Assembly (NCBI GenBank): GCA_000802095.1
Contig: JUEB01000022.1
Span: forward strand, 1 to 64,000
From: Peptococcaceae bacterium BICA1-7
GTDB taxonomy: Bacteria > Bacillota > Desulfotomaculia > Desulfotomaculales > Desulfocucumaceae
Direction: 5' to 3'
DNA length: 64,000 bases
Part shown: piece by piece, positions 1-8,536 of the stretch
Position numbering within the stretch: position 1 is the stretch's first letter
How the letters are laid out: each line of letters begins with the position of its first letter
Position numbers and translations under genes: made by a program
The notes under the pieces: generated by a model
The model's database searches: none
What the model was told of the DNA's origin: nothing
What the model saw: only the letters and a program-made list of their open reading frames with translations

Positions 1-1284
1 GGCCCGGTGCTATTTGACATACCCCGGGACTACTTTTACGGCGAGCTGGAAGAAAAGCTCTTAAAGCCCCACCAGTACCGTGTAGACAAGCGTGGCTGCG
101 GCTGCCTCGAAGACCTGGACAGGGCCGCAGAGCTACTGGCCGGCGCCAAAAAGCCGGTAATCATCTCAGGCCGTGGCGCGGTTGACTCAGACGCACTGGA
201 CGTAGTCAAAGAAATAGCCGACCACCTCACCGCCCCGGTGGCCGTAACCTACCTGCACAACGACGCCTTCTACGCCGACCATCCCCTGTGGGTGGGGCCA
301 ATCGGCTACATGGGCTCCAAGGCCGCCATGCACAGCCTGGCCGAAGCAGACGTAATACTGGCCATTGGCACCAGGCTTTCAGTATTCGGCACCCTGCCCC
401 AGTATGACATCAACTATTTCCCGGAAAATGCCAAGATCATTCAGATAGACATCAATCCCAAGCACATCGCCAGGACACACCCTGTGGAGGTGGGCATAAT
501 AGGGGACGGCAAAGAGGCCAGCGTGGAAATATTAAAGCGCTTAAAGGCCAAGGACCCCGCCCCTAAAAAAGACCATGCCCGCCTGGCTGAAGTTTCGGCC
601 AAAAAGCAGCAGTGGGAAGACGAAATAGTATCACTGGCCATGGAGGACGGCAATCCCATCAATCCCCGCCGGGTACTGCTGGAGCTGTCCAAAGTGCTGC
701 CTGACAATGCCATAGTATCAACAGACATCGGCAACGTCTCCTCCACAGCCAACAGCTACCTTAAATTCAACAGGCCAAGAACCCACATCGCCGCCCTGAC
801 CTTCGGGAACACAGGCTTTGCCTATCCCGCCGCCCTGGGCGCCCAGATTGCCCGCCCGGAGGCCCCGGTGCTGGCCATCATTGGAGACGGGGCCTGGGGA
901 ATGAGCCTGCACGAGGTGAGCACAGCCGTGGAGCAGAACCTTCCGGTAATCGCCTGCGTGTTCAGGAACATGGCCTGGTGCGCCGAGAAGAAGAACCAGG
1001 TGGACTTCTACAACAACCGCTTTATCGGTGTGGACATTCCCAACCCCGAGAGCTTTGTGCCGGTGGCCAGGGCCATGGGGGCCCAGGGAGTAAGGATCGA
1101 CAGGGCCGGGGATGTGGCCGACGCCGTTACCGAGGCCATTAAGAGCAAAAAGCCCACCGTGCTGGAGTTCGTGGTGGACGGCACCCAGCTGGCTCCCCCC
1201 TTCAGGAAGGACGCCCTAGCCCTGCCCACCCGCCATCTGCCTAAATATGAGCACCTTGACTACAGAAGGTGGTTCGAGGATTAA
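1..1284 (+). CDS. xsc: Sulfoacetaldehyde acetyltransferase, 5'-truncated by the window edge
   Basis: Thiamine-diphosphate enzyme that converts sulfoacetaldehyde and phosphate to acetyl phosphate and sulfite in taurine/isethionate breakdown (cytoplasm). The frame is open from base 1 and begins in the middle of the protein at IPRDYFYG, a segment typical of Xsc. About 427 residues are present of a family length near 590, so roughly the first 160 are missing. The middle domain has LHNDAF and [17 protein letters not shown], and the C-terminal ThDP domain has IGDGAWGMS and [10 protein letters not shown], which separate Xsc from acetolactate synthase. A GTG at base 7 is only an internal codon. It is followed by a hairpin and two drug/metabolite-type exporters, which could carry sulfonates or related acids (inference). 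Confidence 0.85.
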   Translation, partial: GPVLFDIPRDYFYGELEEKLLKPHQYRVDKRGCGCLEDLDRAAELLAGAKKPVIISGRGAVDSDALDVVKEIADHLTAPVAVTYLHNDAFYADHPLWVGPIGYMGSKAAMHSLAEADVILAIGTRLSVFGTLPQYDINYFPENAKIIQIDINPKHIARTHPVEVGIIGDGKEASVEILKRLKAKDPAPKKDHARLAEVSAKKQQWEDEIVSLAMEDGNPINPRRVLLELSKVLPDNAIVSTDIGNVSSTANSYLKFNRPRTHIAALTFGNTGFAYPAALGAQIARPEAPVLAIIGDGAWGMSLHEVSTAVEQNLPVIACVFRNMAWCAEKKNQVDFYNNRFIGVDIPNPESFVPVARAMGAQGVRIDRAGDVADAVTEAIKSKKPTVLEFVVDGTQLAPPFRKDALALPTRHLPKYEHLDYRRWFED

Positions 1285-1292
1285 TTATTGAT

Positions 1293-1319
1293 TGGGTAAG
1301 GGGACAACCCCCTTACCCA
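1293..1319 (+). terminator. 11-bp perfect hairpin after xsc
   Basis: TGGGTAAGGGG pairs with CCCCTTACCCA around a 5-base loop, starting 8 bases after the xsc stop. No T-run follows, so it may slow or process the transcript rather than terminate it fully. The first transporter gene starts 20 bases further on. Confidence 0.55.
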
Positions 1320-1339
1320 GTTTAGTAAGGGAGCAGGGG

Positions 1340-2239
1340 TTGAATATTTTGAAGGCATATTTTCAGATTCTTGCTGCCTGCCTGATCTGGGGCACCTATG
1401 GGGTGTTCGTGCAGAAGATGGCCTACCCGCCAGAGGTTATAGTATTTTTCCGCTTTTTTTTCGGGGCGCTTTTTCTTGTTATACTGTCTTACTTTACAGG
1501 GAGAATAAGTCAGCTGAGGCCTTCTTCACATACCGGCTTTCTTTTTGTGATTGGGTGTATAAACGCAGCCTCCTGGCTCATGATGACCCGGTCAATAATG
1601 TATACCAGCGTTGCCAACGGCTTCATACTCTTATACACGGCCCCCTGCTTTGTTATATTACTGGCGCCCTTTATTCTGAGAGAGCCCTTTGAAAAGAAAT
1701 CTCTCCTTGCCCTGGCAGTATCCTTTGCCGGAATTATACTGATCGCAGGCAGTGGCGCAGGGGGGTTAAAAGAATACAATCTTTGGGGCAGCCTGCTGGG
1801 ACTTTCCAGCGGGATTTTGTTCGCCCTTTATTTAGTAGCCCTGAAAAAACTGCCTTCAGGCCTGCTGGGCCTGGTTACCAATACTTACATGAGCTTTATC
1901 ATAGCTCTGGTTACTTTACCTCTGGCGGCCCCATCGGTATTCTCCGTTACACTGCCCGACCTGCTGGAGCTTGCTTTTATGGGCATTATGATTCAGGCCG
2001 TGGGCACAACAATTTACATGATTGGCCTTAGAAAAGTAAAGGCGCAGCATGGCGCTATTCTATGCTATTTTGAGGCTCTGTTTGCAATGCTGTTTGCCGC
2101 ACTTTTTTTACACGAGAGGATAACGCCTGTATTTCTTGCCGGAGCTGTTTTAATTATCGGCGGCGGGCTGATCATAGCCTTAAAGAGAAAGGAACGCTCT
2201 TCCGCCGCAGAAAACTGCCGTCTGCCCAAGAGCAACTAG
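1340..2239 (+). CDS. EamA/DMT-family membrane transporter
   Basis: Integral membrane protein of the drug/metabolite transporter superfamily with ten predicted hydrophobic segments arranged as two EamA halves (about residues 5-140 and 155-285). Such proteins export or take up small metabolites; the substrate cannot be read from sequence. I chose the TTG start at 1340 because GGGAG lies about 8 bases upstream and the first membrane helix follows directly. A TTG at 1292 would put the start inside the hairpin. It ends 27 bases before a second, distinct EamA gene, so the two are probably co-transcribed. The position after xsc suggests a link to organosulfonate or acid export, but this is inference. 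Confidence 0.8.
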   Translation: MNILKAYFQILAACLIWGTYGVFVQKMAYPPEVIVFFRFFFGALFLVILSYFTGRISQLRPSSHTGFLFVIGCINAASWLMMTRSIMYTSVANGFILLYTAPCFVILLAPFILREPFEKKSLLALAVSFAGIILIAGSGAGGLKEYNLWGSLLGLSSGILFALYLVALKKLPSGLLGLVTNTYMSFIIALVTLPLAAPSVFSVTLPDLLELAFMGIMIQAVGTTIYMIGLRKVKAQHGAILCYFEALFAMLFAALFLHERITPVFLAGAVLIIGGGLIIALKRKERSSAAENCRLPKSN

Positions 2240-2266
2240 TTATATGGCTAAATGAGGAGCACTCCC

Positions 2267-3097
2267 ATGGATATGCTGCCCTGGTCACTGGTCCTTCTGT
2301 CAGGAATAATTCATGCCTTATGGAACTTAAAAGTAAAGCAGGTGAACAACCGCTCGCTGTTTCTTGCCGTTGCCTATATTTCCGCCGGGGTGTTTATGTT
2401 TCCCCTGGCGGTTGTTTTAGACGGCTTTCTTATTCCGGCAAAGGCTGTTTTACCTGTTTTACTAAGCGCTGTTGCCGAGACAATGTACGTGCTGGCGCTG
2501 GCAAAGGCATATGCCAGGTATGATCTTTCCTTTGTATATCCAGTTGCCCGAGGCAGCGGGCCTTTATGGGCCACTGCCTCGGGTGTGCTTTTTTTTGGTG
2601 AAAGGCTGCCGGCTATGGGAGTGCTGGGTATAGCGGTGATTATAGGCGGGATACTGATAATCAGCCTAAAAAAGGAAAAAGGATCATTAAGCGCCCTGGG
2701 ATTATCCTTGCTGATAGGTTTTTTTATAGGTTCCTACTCATCACTGGACAGGCTGGCCATTGAGTACACCTCTGTTTACAGCCTGCTGTCCTGGAAATTC
2801 CTTGTGGCCGGAATTATACTTCTGGCGGTTCATTTAAGGGAGCAATGTCTTTGGGTAAATATAAAGTCCAACATAAAATTGTCAGCAATGGCCGGCCTCT
2901 TTATTCTGACAGCATATTTTCTGGTGGTGCTGGCCATGAAATACTCAAACCTCGGTTACGTGACGGTGGGGCGGGAAAGCGGAATAGGATTTGCCTGCCT
3001 TTTCGGCGCTTTGTTTTTGAAGGAAAGAATAGGGGGCTTAAAGCTGGCGGGGATTTTGGTTTTATTCGCGGGTATTGTTATTTTAAAACTTATATAA
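2267..3097 (+). CDS. EamA/DMT-family membrane transporter, second copy
   Basis: 276-residue integral membrane protein with about ten hydrophobic segments and two EamA repeats. The N-terminal half includes YVLALAKAYARYDLSFVYPVARG and the C-terminal half GLFILTAYFLVVLAM, patterns usual in this family. Start ATG 2267 is set by GGAG seven bases upstream; the ATG at 2252 overlaps that ribosome binding site. It differs clearly in sequence from the preceding EamA protein, so it is not a recent tandem duplicate. A strong terminator follows. The substrate is unknown. Confidence 0.8.
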   Translation: MDMLPWSLVLLSGIIHALWNLKVKQVNNRSLFLAVAYISAGVFMFPLAVVLDGFLIPAKAVLPVLLSAVAETMYVLALAKAYARYDLSFVYPVARGSGPLWATASGVLFFGERLPAMGVLGIAVIIGGILIISLKKEKGSLSALGLSLLIGFFIGSYSSLDRLAIEYTSVYSLLSWKFLVAGIILLAVHLREQCLWVNIKSNIKLSAMAGLFILTAYFLVVLAMKYSNLGYVTVGRESGIGFACLFGALFLKERIGGLKLAGILVLFAGIVILKLI

Positions 3098-3129
3098 TAA
3101 AGTACCGGCTTTGGTTTCCCGGGGAGTCG

Positions 3130-3164
3130 AAGACCTTCAGGCAATATGTCTGAAGGTCTTTTTC
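3130..3164 (+). terminator. Rho-independent terminator after the transporter pair
   Basis: AAGACCTTCAG and CTGAAGGTCTT form an 11-bp stem with a 9-base loop, followed by a T-run. It closes the xsc-EamA-EamA unit. Confidence 0.9.
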
Positions 3165-3209
3165 CATAGAGGGTTTGTATTTAGCTAAACCTTTAATAAT
3201 GTTTAGACC

Positions 3210-3518
3210 ATGGCCTTTGGATTCATGCCCACACTTTTCTGGGTTTTCCTGGGCACCATCTTTTTCGGAGCAGTCCACGACTATACCACTCTATTTGTCT
3301 CCATGCGGGAAAAGGGCCGGCCGGTGGCCCAGATAGCCGCTACCACCATAGGCCGGAGCGGATACCTGCTGTTTATTCTATTTACTCTGTTTATGATCAA
3401 AGGCTCTGCCCTCTGCGGGGCCTTAATTTTATTATTACCCACTACCCTATATTCTTTTATTATGCGTCTGTTTGAACAGTCAGGTATATCTTTTCTCTAT
3501 TTTCCCAGTGTAATGTAA
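3210..3518 (+). pseudogene. cstA: Remnant of carbon-starvation protein CstA
   Basis: About the first 70 residues match the N-terminal part of CstA-family peptide/pyruvate transporters: LFWVFLGTIFFGAVHDYTTL, then VSMREKGRP, QIAATTIG and a hydrophobic LLFILFTLF segment. Full-length CstA has well over 450 residues and this frame has 102. The region upstream of GAVHDY is missing, and after residue 75 the sequence no longer looks like CstA. No convincing ribosome binding site precedes the ATG. It is best read as a decayed fragment left by a deletion. Confidence 0.65.
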
Positions 3519-3561
3519 GAGTTTATTGTTTAAATAGAATAATGGGTGAGATTTTTGCAAA

Positions 3562-3628
3562 ATGTCGATATTTTTCAATATAAGACAGAATACGACATAT
3601 TTTCTGAAGGATCTTCAGATGTCAATAT
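3562..3628 (+). promoter_or_regulatory. Repeated ATGTC(G/A)ATAT elements upstream of the PAS kinase gene
   Basis: Direct copies lie at 3562-3571 (ATGTCGATAT) and 3619-3628 (ATGTCAATAT), with an inverted CGACAT at 3593-3598. A small CTGAAG/CTTCAG palindrome sits at 3604-3618. The first copy contains TGTCGA, close to the Spo0A box TGTCGAA. An operator role is inference. Confidence 0.4.
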
Positions 3629-3679
3629 CCAATCTAAATCAAAAAATAATATATGCTGTCTAACCCGGGAGGCATAAGA

Positions 3680-6475
3680 ATGAAGGACCAAGATAAAACT
3701 AGGGAACAGCTGATTAGTGAATTAATTGAGTTGCGCCACAGGAATGAATATATGCAAAAAGCAGCTCAGGAAATATCGATGGAGAGAGAGCATAGATATT
3801 ACAGTATAATAGAGAATTCTATTGATGGAATTGTATTAACCGATGAGAATGGTACTATAATCGAGTGGAATAACGGCATGAGGATGATTACAGGACTTGA
3901 TCGGGAAAAAGTTATAGGCTGCGCCAATTGGGATGTTGTGTTCATGGTTATGCCTGAAGAAAAGAAAAACTATTCTTTGTATAATAGACTTAGAGCATCA
4001 ACAATGGAAATGCTGTCTAAAGGGAAAACTTCCTGGTCAGGGAAGTACATTGAGGGTGAAATAAGGCAGCCTGATGGAAGTGTAAGGTATATACAGGATA
4101 TATCATGTCCTGTCAAGGCAGACAAAGGATTTATGTTCTGTAGTATAATCCGTGACATAACTGATAAGAAAAGACTGGAAAAAAAACTTGAGGAAAACAG
4201 GGAGCAACTGGAGGAAAATGTAAAAAAAAGAACAGAAAAACTGAGGAAAGCCAATGTGCGGCTTAACAGGGAAATTAAAAAGCGCAAACTTATAGAGGAA
4301 GCCTTGTGGGAAAACCAGCGGCGTTATGAAACTCTGTTGGAGATTCTGCCGGTAGGCCTGTATCAGGCTGATTCCGACGGCAGGTGCGTATATGTCAATG
4401 ACCTCAGCAGCAGGCTGCTCGGACTTTCTCAGGATGATCTGTCCAACTGCAGCTGGATGAAGGCATTACATCCGGATGACCGGGTACAGGTCACTGCCGA
4501 ACTTTTAAGATGTGCCGATAGAAGAAACAACTTTAAAATGAAATTTCGATTTTTAACCAGTGGCCAAAATGTGGCCTGGGTGCTGGGACAGGCAGTGCCC
4601 TTTCTGGGGCATAACAATAAATTTTTAGGGTATTTGTTTACTTTCTCTGATATCACCGATCTAAAATTGGCAGAGGGGGAATTGAAGGATAGCGAAGAGC
4701 GCTACAGAAGGCTGGTTGAGCTTTCACCCTGCGTCATCGCGGTGCACAGCGAGGGCAGAATTGTCTTCATAAACAGACTGGGGGCGAAGCTTTATGGCCT
4801 GGAAAACCCCGATGAACTCATAGGAAAGCCGCTGATGGATTTTGTCCATCCCGATTACCGGCCTTTAGTGTATGAGCATGTAAGGCTTATGCTTGAAGAG
4901 GGTAAAAATGTGCTGCCACCGGTTGAAGAAAGGCTTATACTGGCTGATGGGACTGTTAAGGATGTAGAGGTTGCGGCAGCACCTTTTATATTTAAGAATA
5001 AGCCGGCGATACAGCTTATAGCCCAGGATATCACTGAGAGAAAAAGCATTGAACATGCCCTTCGGCTGTCGGAGGAGCGGTTTTTGAAAGCCTTTAACGC
5101 CAGCCCCGACCCCACTGTCATCTCTACCTTTGATGATGGGACCATTATTGAAATAAACAACAGCTTTTTGTATGTTACAGGCTTCAGCCGTGAAGAGGTA
5201 ATTGGTAAAACATCACAGGAGCTTAATCTATGTGTGTACCCTGATACCTTTATGCAGGCCTATAAAAAAACAATAGAGCAGGGATTTGTACATAACCATG
5301 AAATATATATCCGCACAAAAACCGGAAAACAGAGGTTTGGGCTTTTTTCCACCGATATAATAAGCGTTGATAGGGAAAGGTATTTAATAGGTATATTTCA
5401 CGACCTGACCAGGAGAAAAGAGGCCGAGGATGCCCTTCGTGAAAGCAGCCGGTTAATGAACAGTGTTTTCGACAGCATACAGGATCACCTTTCGGTAATA
5501 GATACTGAGTTCAATATAATCCGCATAAACTCAAAGGTAAAGCAGTTATTCTCACACCTGCCCCTGGAAGGGGAAAAATGCCACAAGGTGTTCCATGGCA
5601 ATGATCATATATGTGAAGGCTGCCCCAGCTTAAAGGCCCTGAAGACAGGCAGGTCGGCTCATGCCGTCCTGCAGCTGGCCTGGGCCGGGGAAGATAAAAA
5701 AATATGGGAAGAGCATTACAGCTACCCTTTCATAGATCAGAAAACCGGCGAGATAAGAGGAATTATAGTCTACTCCAGAAACATAACCGACCGGGTTAAG
5801 GTGGAAAAAGAAATGGCCAGGCTTGAGAGACTCAACCTGATTGGGGAAATGGCCGCCTCCATCGGACACGAGGTAAGAAACCCGATGACCACGGTGCGCG
5901 GTTTCCTCCAGATGCTGGGGGAGAAAAGGGACTGGGGCATCTACAGGGAGTACTTTAATATAATGATCGAAGAGCTGGACAGGGCAAACAACATAATCAC
6001 TGAGTTCCTTTCCCTGGCCAGGAATAAGCCTGTAGATTTGAAGATTATCAGCCTCAATACTATACTGAGGTCCCTGTCGCTGCTCATGGCTGCCAACGGA
6101 ATAAATTCAAATGTTGATGTGGCGCTTGAGCTGGGGGATATTCCGGATGTTTCATTAAATGAAAAAGAAATCCGCCAGCTTATACTTAACCTGGTTCGCA
6201 ATGGTCTGGAAGCCATGAATGACGGCGGAAAACTGACTATAAAAACATATCTGGAAAATGGTGAGGTGGTGCTTGCTGTGCAGGATCAGGGGCAGGGCAT
6301 TAAAGCTGATCTGCTGGACAAGGTAGGCACTCCTTTTTTTACCACCAAAGAGGAAGGGACAGGCCTGGGGCTGGCTGTGTGCTACGGTATCGCAGACAGG
6401 CATAACGCCACAATTACTATGGAAACAGGTCCTTCCGGGACAGAGTTTTTTGTCAGGTTTAAGCTTTGCAATTAG
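3680..6475 (+). CDS. Multi-PAS sensor histidine kinase, sporulation-kinase-like
   Basis: Soluble 931-residue histidine kinase without membrane helices. From the N-terminus: a short coiled coil, a PAS domain (about 40-165), a Lys/Glu-rich coiled coil (about 170-210), then four more PAS domains to about residue 715. These end in a HisKA dimerisation domain and an HATPase domain. The phospho-acceptor is His730 in GEMAASIGHEVRNP, the H-box style of Bacillus Kin-type kinases that feed Spo0F/Spo0A. The ATP domain shows LILNLVRNGLEAM, DQGQGI and a GTGLGLAV box. The last PAS has three cysteines (634, 645, 648). Start ATG 3680 follows GGGAGG by seven bases. It stands alone with no response regulator beside it, as is usual for orphan sporulation kinases. 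The signal is unknown. Confidence 0.88.
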   Translation: MKDQDKTREQLISELIELRHRNEYMQKAAQEISMEREHRYYSIIENSIDGIVLTDENGTIIEWNNGMRMITGLDREKVIGCANWDVVFMVMPEEKKNYSLYNRLRASTMEMLSKGKTSWSGKYIEGEIRQPDGSVRYIQDISCPVKADKGFMFCSIIRDITDKKRLEKKLEENREQLEENVKKRTEKLRKANVRLNREIKKRKLIEEALWENQRRYETLLEILPVGLYQADSDGRCVYVNDLSSRLLGLSQDDLSNCSWMKALHPDDRVQVTAELLRCADRRNNFKMKFRFLTSGQNVAWVLGQAVPFLGHNNKFLGYLFTFSDITDLKLAEGELKDSEERYRRLVELSPCVIAVHSEGRIVFINRLGAKLYGLENPDELIGKPLMDFVHPDYRPLVYEHVRLMLEEGKNVLPPVEERLILADGTVKDVEVAAAPFIFKNKPAIQLIAQDITERKSIEHALRLSEERFLKAFNASPDPTVISTFDDGTIIEINNSFLYVTGFSREEVIGKTSQELNLCVYPDTFMQAYKKTIEQGFVHNHEIYIRTKTGKQRFGLFSTDIISVDRERYLIGIFHDLTRRKEAEDALRESSRLMNSVFDSIQDHLSVIDTEFNIIRINSKVKQLFSHLPLEGEKCHKVFHGNDHICEGCPSLKALKTGRSAHAVLQLAWAGEDKKIWEEHYSYPFIDQKTGEIRGIIVYSRNITDRVKVEKEMARLERLNLIGEMAASIGHEVRNPMTTVRGFLQMLGEKRDWGIYREYFNIMIEELDRANNIITEFLSLARNKPVDLKIISLNTILRSLSLLMAANGINSNVDVALELGDIPDVSLNEKEIRQLILNLVRNGLEAMNDGGKLTIKTYLENGEVVLAVQDQGQGIKADLLDKVGTPFFTTKEEGTGLGLAVCYGIADRHNATITMETGPSGTEFFVRFKLCN

Positions 6476-6491
6476 GCAAAATTGCAAAGCT
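6462..6491 (+). terminator. 12-bp perfect hairpin overlapping the kinase stop codon
   Basis: AGCTTTGCAATT and AATTGCAAAGCT pair around a 6-base loop; the stop codon lies at the loop boundary. No long T-run follows, so it may be a 3'-end stabiliser or weak terminator. Confidence 0.6.
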
Positions 6492-6514
6492 AAAGGCAAT
6501 TATCATTGACAGAT

Positions 6515-6543
6515 AAAAAAAGAGTCCCTCAAAGGAACTCTTC
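6515..6543 (-). terminator. Terminator of the tRNA-Gln/tRNA-Lys unit
   Basis: On the minus strand AAGAGTTCC and GGGACTCTT form a stem just after the tRNA-Lys CCA end, followed by a run of T. Confidence 0.75.
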
Positions 6544-6545
6544 AC

Positions 6546-6621
6546 TGGTGGGCCATGTAGGACTCGAACCTACAACCTGACGATTAAGAGTCGCCTGCTC
6601 TACCAATTGAGCCAATGGCCC
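6546..6621 (-). tRNA. tRNA-Lys (anticodon CTT)
   Basis: 76 bases including an encoded CCA end. Acceptor stem GGGCCAT pairs with ATGGCCC, the T arm contains GGTTCGAGTCC, and the anticodon loop reads CTCTTAA. It lies 17 bases downstream of tRNA-Gln on the same strand and shares its promoter. Confidence 0.95.
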
Positions 6622-6638
6622 GTATGAGTATAAATAAA

Positions 6639-6712
6639 TGGCTGGGGCGGCTGGATTCGAACCAACGATGCCGGAGTCAGAGTCCGGTGCCTTACCGCTT
6701 GGCGACGCCCCA
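6639..6712 (-). tRNA. tRNA-Gln (anticodon CTG)
   Basis: 74 bases with encoded CCA. Acceptor TGGGGCG pairs with CGCCCCA. The anticodon stem CCGGA/TCCGG encloses CTCTGAC, giving anticodon CTG. This isoacceptor reads CAG only, so a tRNA-Gln(TTG) should exist elsewhere. Confidence 0.93.
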
Positions 6713-6754
6713 TCGCAAGGGAACCTTTACAGGCCAAATAAAATGACAAATACT

Positions 6755-6783
6755 ATTATAAGCGAATCTGCAGGGTCCGTCAA
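6755..6783 (-). promoter_or_regulatory. Sigma-A promoter of the tRNA-Gln/Lys unit
   Basis: On the minus strand TTGACG and a perfect TATAAT are separated by exactly 17 bases. The -10 box lies about 43 bases before the tRNA-Gln 5' end. Confidence 0.8.
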
Positions 6784-6901
6784 GTCAGTGGAAACAAAAG
6801 TGGTTCCATTTTCAGCAGGCGGTTGTTCACGGGGGATAGAGTATTAAAAGGATGTATAACAATTTTATATCAAGCCATGCTATTGTTGGAGGTGTTTTTA
6901 C

Positions 6902-7045
6902 ATGGCCAAAAAGAAGAAAAAAGAAAAAAACAGCACTGCGGACCCTTCTCTCCTGGTTGTGGAACCTACCATTCAGTACCTGAGCGGTAAAAAAGCAGAC
7001 CCCATGCCGCACACCTATTCGATAGAACCTCCTGAAAGAGACTGA
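6902..7045 (+). CDS. Small Lys-rich protein, 47 residues
   Basis: Short gene with an excellent ribosome binding site (GGAGGTG about 7-8 bases before the ATG) and its own terminator 13 bases after the stop. The product starts with MAKKKKKEKN, a very basic tail that could contact nucleic acid or acidic surfaces. It continues with SLLVVEPTIQYLSG and ends PPERD. I do not recognise the family and make no functional claim. It stands alone between the tRNA unit and a convergent hypothetical gene. The signals suggest a real, translated gene. Confidence 0.6.
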   Translation: MAKKKKKEKNSTADPSLLVVEPTIQYLSGKKADPMPHTYSIEPPERD

Positions 7046-7057
7046 CCGCTTAAAGCG

Positions 7058-7088
7058 AAAACAGGCACTTAAAAAGGCCTGTTTTTAT
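7058..7088 (+). terminator. Terminator, probably bidirectional
   Basis: AAAACAGGC and GCCTGTTTTT flank a 10-base loop. It separates the small Lys-rich gene from the convergent gene ending at 7100. Confidence 0.8.
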
Positions 7089-7099
7089 TATTTGCAGTA

Positions 7100-7396
7100 T
7101 TAACGGGTGCGTGTGACGTACCTGTTGATTCTCCTGGAATGGTCTTCACCGAGGTGCATATGCCAGCCCCGGCTTTCCAGAAAGCTGGTTGCATTTTTAA
7201 AGAGCTTCTTGCTGATAGGAAAGTCACTTTTTTTGGGCCAAAGGACCCGGATGGCGATGACATAGTCGCGTACAGAAACATCGTTCTGGCTTATCAGGTG
7301 CTTCATAAGAGTCATCTCCATGATGACCATGAAATTTGTCTTGCTGCAGTCAGCCAGGGTTAAGTTGTTTTTTGTGTAAAACTGATTTTTGGTCAC
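7100..7396 (-). CDS. Hypothetical protein, 98 residues
   Basis: Starts at GTG 7396, with GAGGAGGT about eight bases upstream on the minus strand, so translation is well supported. The product has a central FMVIMEMTLMKHLI hydrophobic-amphipathic stretch and a basic C-terminus (SRRINRYVTRTR). No transmembrane helix, signal peptide or recognised domain is evident. It is convergent with the small Lys-rich gene and ends close to the shared terminator. Function unknown. Confidence 0.6.
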   Translation of the reverse strand: MTKNQFYTKNNLTLADCSKTNFMVIMEMTLMKHLISQNDVSVRDYVIAIRVLWPKKSDFPISKKLFKNATSFLESRGWHMHLGEDHSRRINRYVTRTR

Positions 7397-7787
7397 AGAA
7401 TAACCTCCTCGTATTTTAGGTTTTCGGTAAGCAACGGGTGCAAACCCTTAGAAATGTTTTTGTAATACCTTGAGCGGAGAAAAAATAAAACGCGGCAACC
7501 GCCGCAACTTGGAATACATTTAAAATGTCTCATCTAATTAAACCATGAATAGAATAATGTTGCAACTTTTTTAAAATTGCTTTGAATTTTAAAAAAAGTT
7601 TTGGAAAGATATTTAACTTTAAAAGAAAAACTATTCACTTCGCCCTTTTGTTGCTGATAGCAGGTTTTTAGACCTAATGATGGAGCTTATGAAATATCCG
7701 GCAGAGTTCTTTTCTGTCCAGTTGAATAGATGATATAATTATTTTAAGAGGACAGGAATTCTCCTCACTGATAATTGTGGTAAACAG
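7397..7787. other. 391-base AT-rich intergenic region between divergent genes
   Basis: It separates the minus-strand 98-residue gene from the PilZ gene. It contains a GCGGC/GCCGC hairpin at about 7473-7490 that on the minus strand is followed by T-rich sequence, and long A/T tracts at 7560-7630. A TATAAT hexamer occurs at about 7733, with no good -35 partner. I see no gene in it. Confidence 0.5.
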
Positions 7788-8477
7788 GTGGCGGGGGTGC
7801 ATGGTTTGAAAAGAGAAGGAAATGGCAAAAAGAGTATACTGCTAATAGCGGCGCTTCTGCCGCTAATGCTTTGGGGTGCCTTGCCGGCCGGGGCTGAGAC
7901 CCGCTGGAATGAGGTATCCGGCAGCATAACAAATTCTATGAGCGGCAATAATGTATTCAGCACAAAAAATATGCTGGCCTTATTTATGCTGATACTGGTC
8001 TTTTTTCTGGCTTATCAGCTTTTTAAATTTTCCTGGAAAAGGGAAGAAAAGAGATCCTCTGAAAGGCGCAGTCACAGGGTTAATCTACGACCTCTGTCGC
8101 CGCTGCAAAAGCGCTATTGGTTCAGGCTGCAGACTAGCTCCGAATTCGAGTGGGTTACTGCGGAAGAGGCTGAAAAAGCCCGGAGAATCAATTACAAAAA
8201 AGACCAGCTGGTGGATATTAGCGGGGGAGGTCTTTGCTTTACAACCTCTGAGAAACTGAATTCCGGTGATGAAATAAAACTGCTTTTGGATACCGGTACG
8301 GGCAAGCCCATGTACCTGGACGGCCATGTGGTGAGGGTAGATGAGGTTACAGACCAGGAAAAAACTGTGAATAGGGTTTCGGTCCAGTTTGGGGAGCTTC
8401 TGGAGGGGGAGCGTGATAGAATTATCAACTATATAATGGACAGGCAGCGGGATGCGGTGCAGATAAAAAGGGAATAG
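7788..8477 (+). CDS. Membrane-anchored PilZ-domain protein
   Basis: Probable c-di-GMP receptor. The N-terminus has a signal-like hydrophobic segment ending ALPAGAE (about residues 17-37), then a second helix (about 63-80, LALFMLILVFFLAYQLF). A cytoplasmic basic linker and a C-terminal PilZ domain follow. The PilZ signature is partly present: an RRSHRV-like arginine region before the domain and DISGGGLCF (D/N-x-S-x-x-G) in it, with a later VSVQFG strand. The start is uncertain: GTG 7788, GTG 7797 (best spacing from AGGTGG) and TTG 7806 are all possible. Topology suggests a surface or motility-linked sensor. A bidirectional terminator follows. Confidence 0.72.
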   Translation: MAGVHGLKREGNGKKSILLIAALLPLMLWGALPAGAETRWNEVSGSITNSMSGNNVFSTKNMLALFMLILVFFLAYQLFKFSWKREEKRSSERRSHRVNLRPLSPLQKRYWFRLQTSSEFEWVTAEEAEKARRINYKKDQLVDISGGGLCFTTSEKLNSGDEIKLLLDTGTGKPMYLDGHVVRVDEVTDQEKTVNRVSVQFGELLEGERDRIINYIMDRQRDAVQIKRE

Positions 8478-8536
8478 CCCGGCCAGTCCCAGTAAAAAGG
8501 CCGGTAAAACCACCGGAGTCACAAAATGTGATATAG

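Noticed and set aside
7397-7520. c-di-GMP riboswitch in the leader of the 98-residue minus-strand gene
   Set aside because: The hairpin and surrounding bases do not show the conserved GEMM core as I know it.
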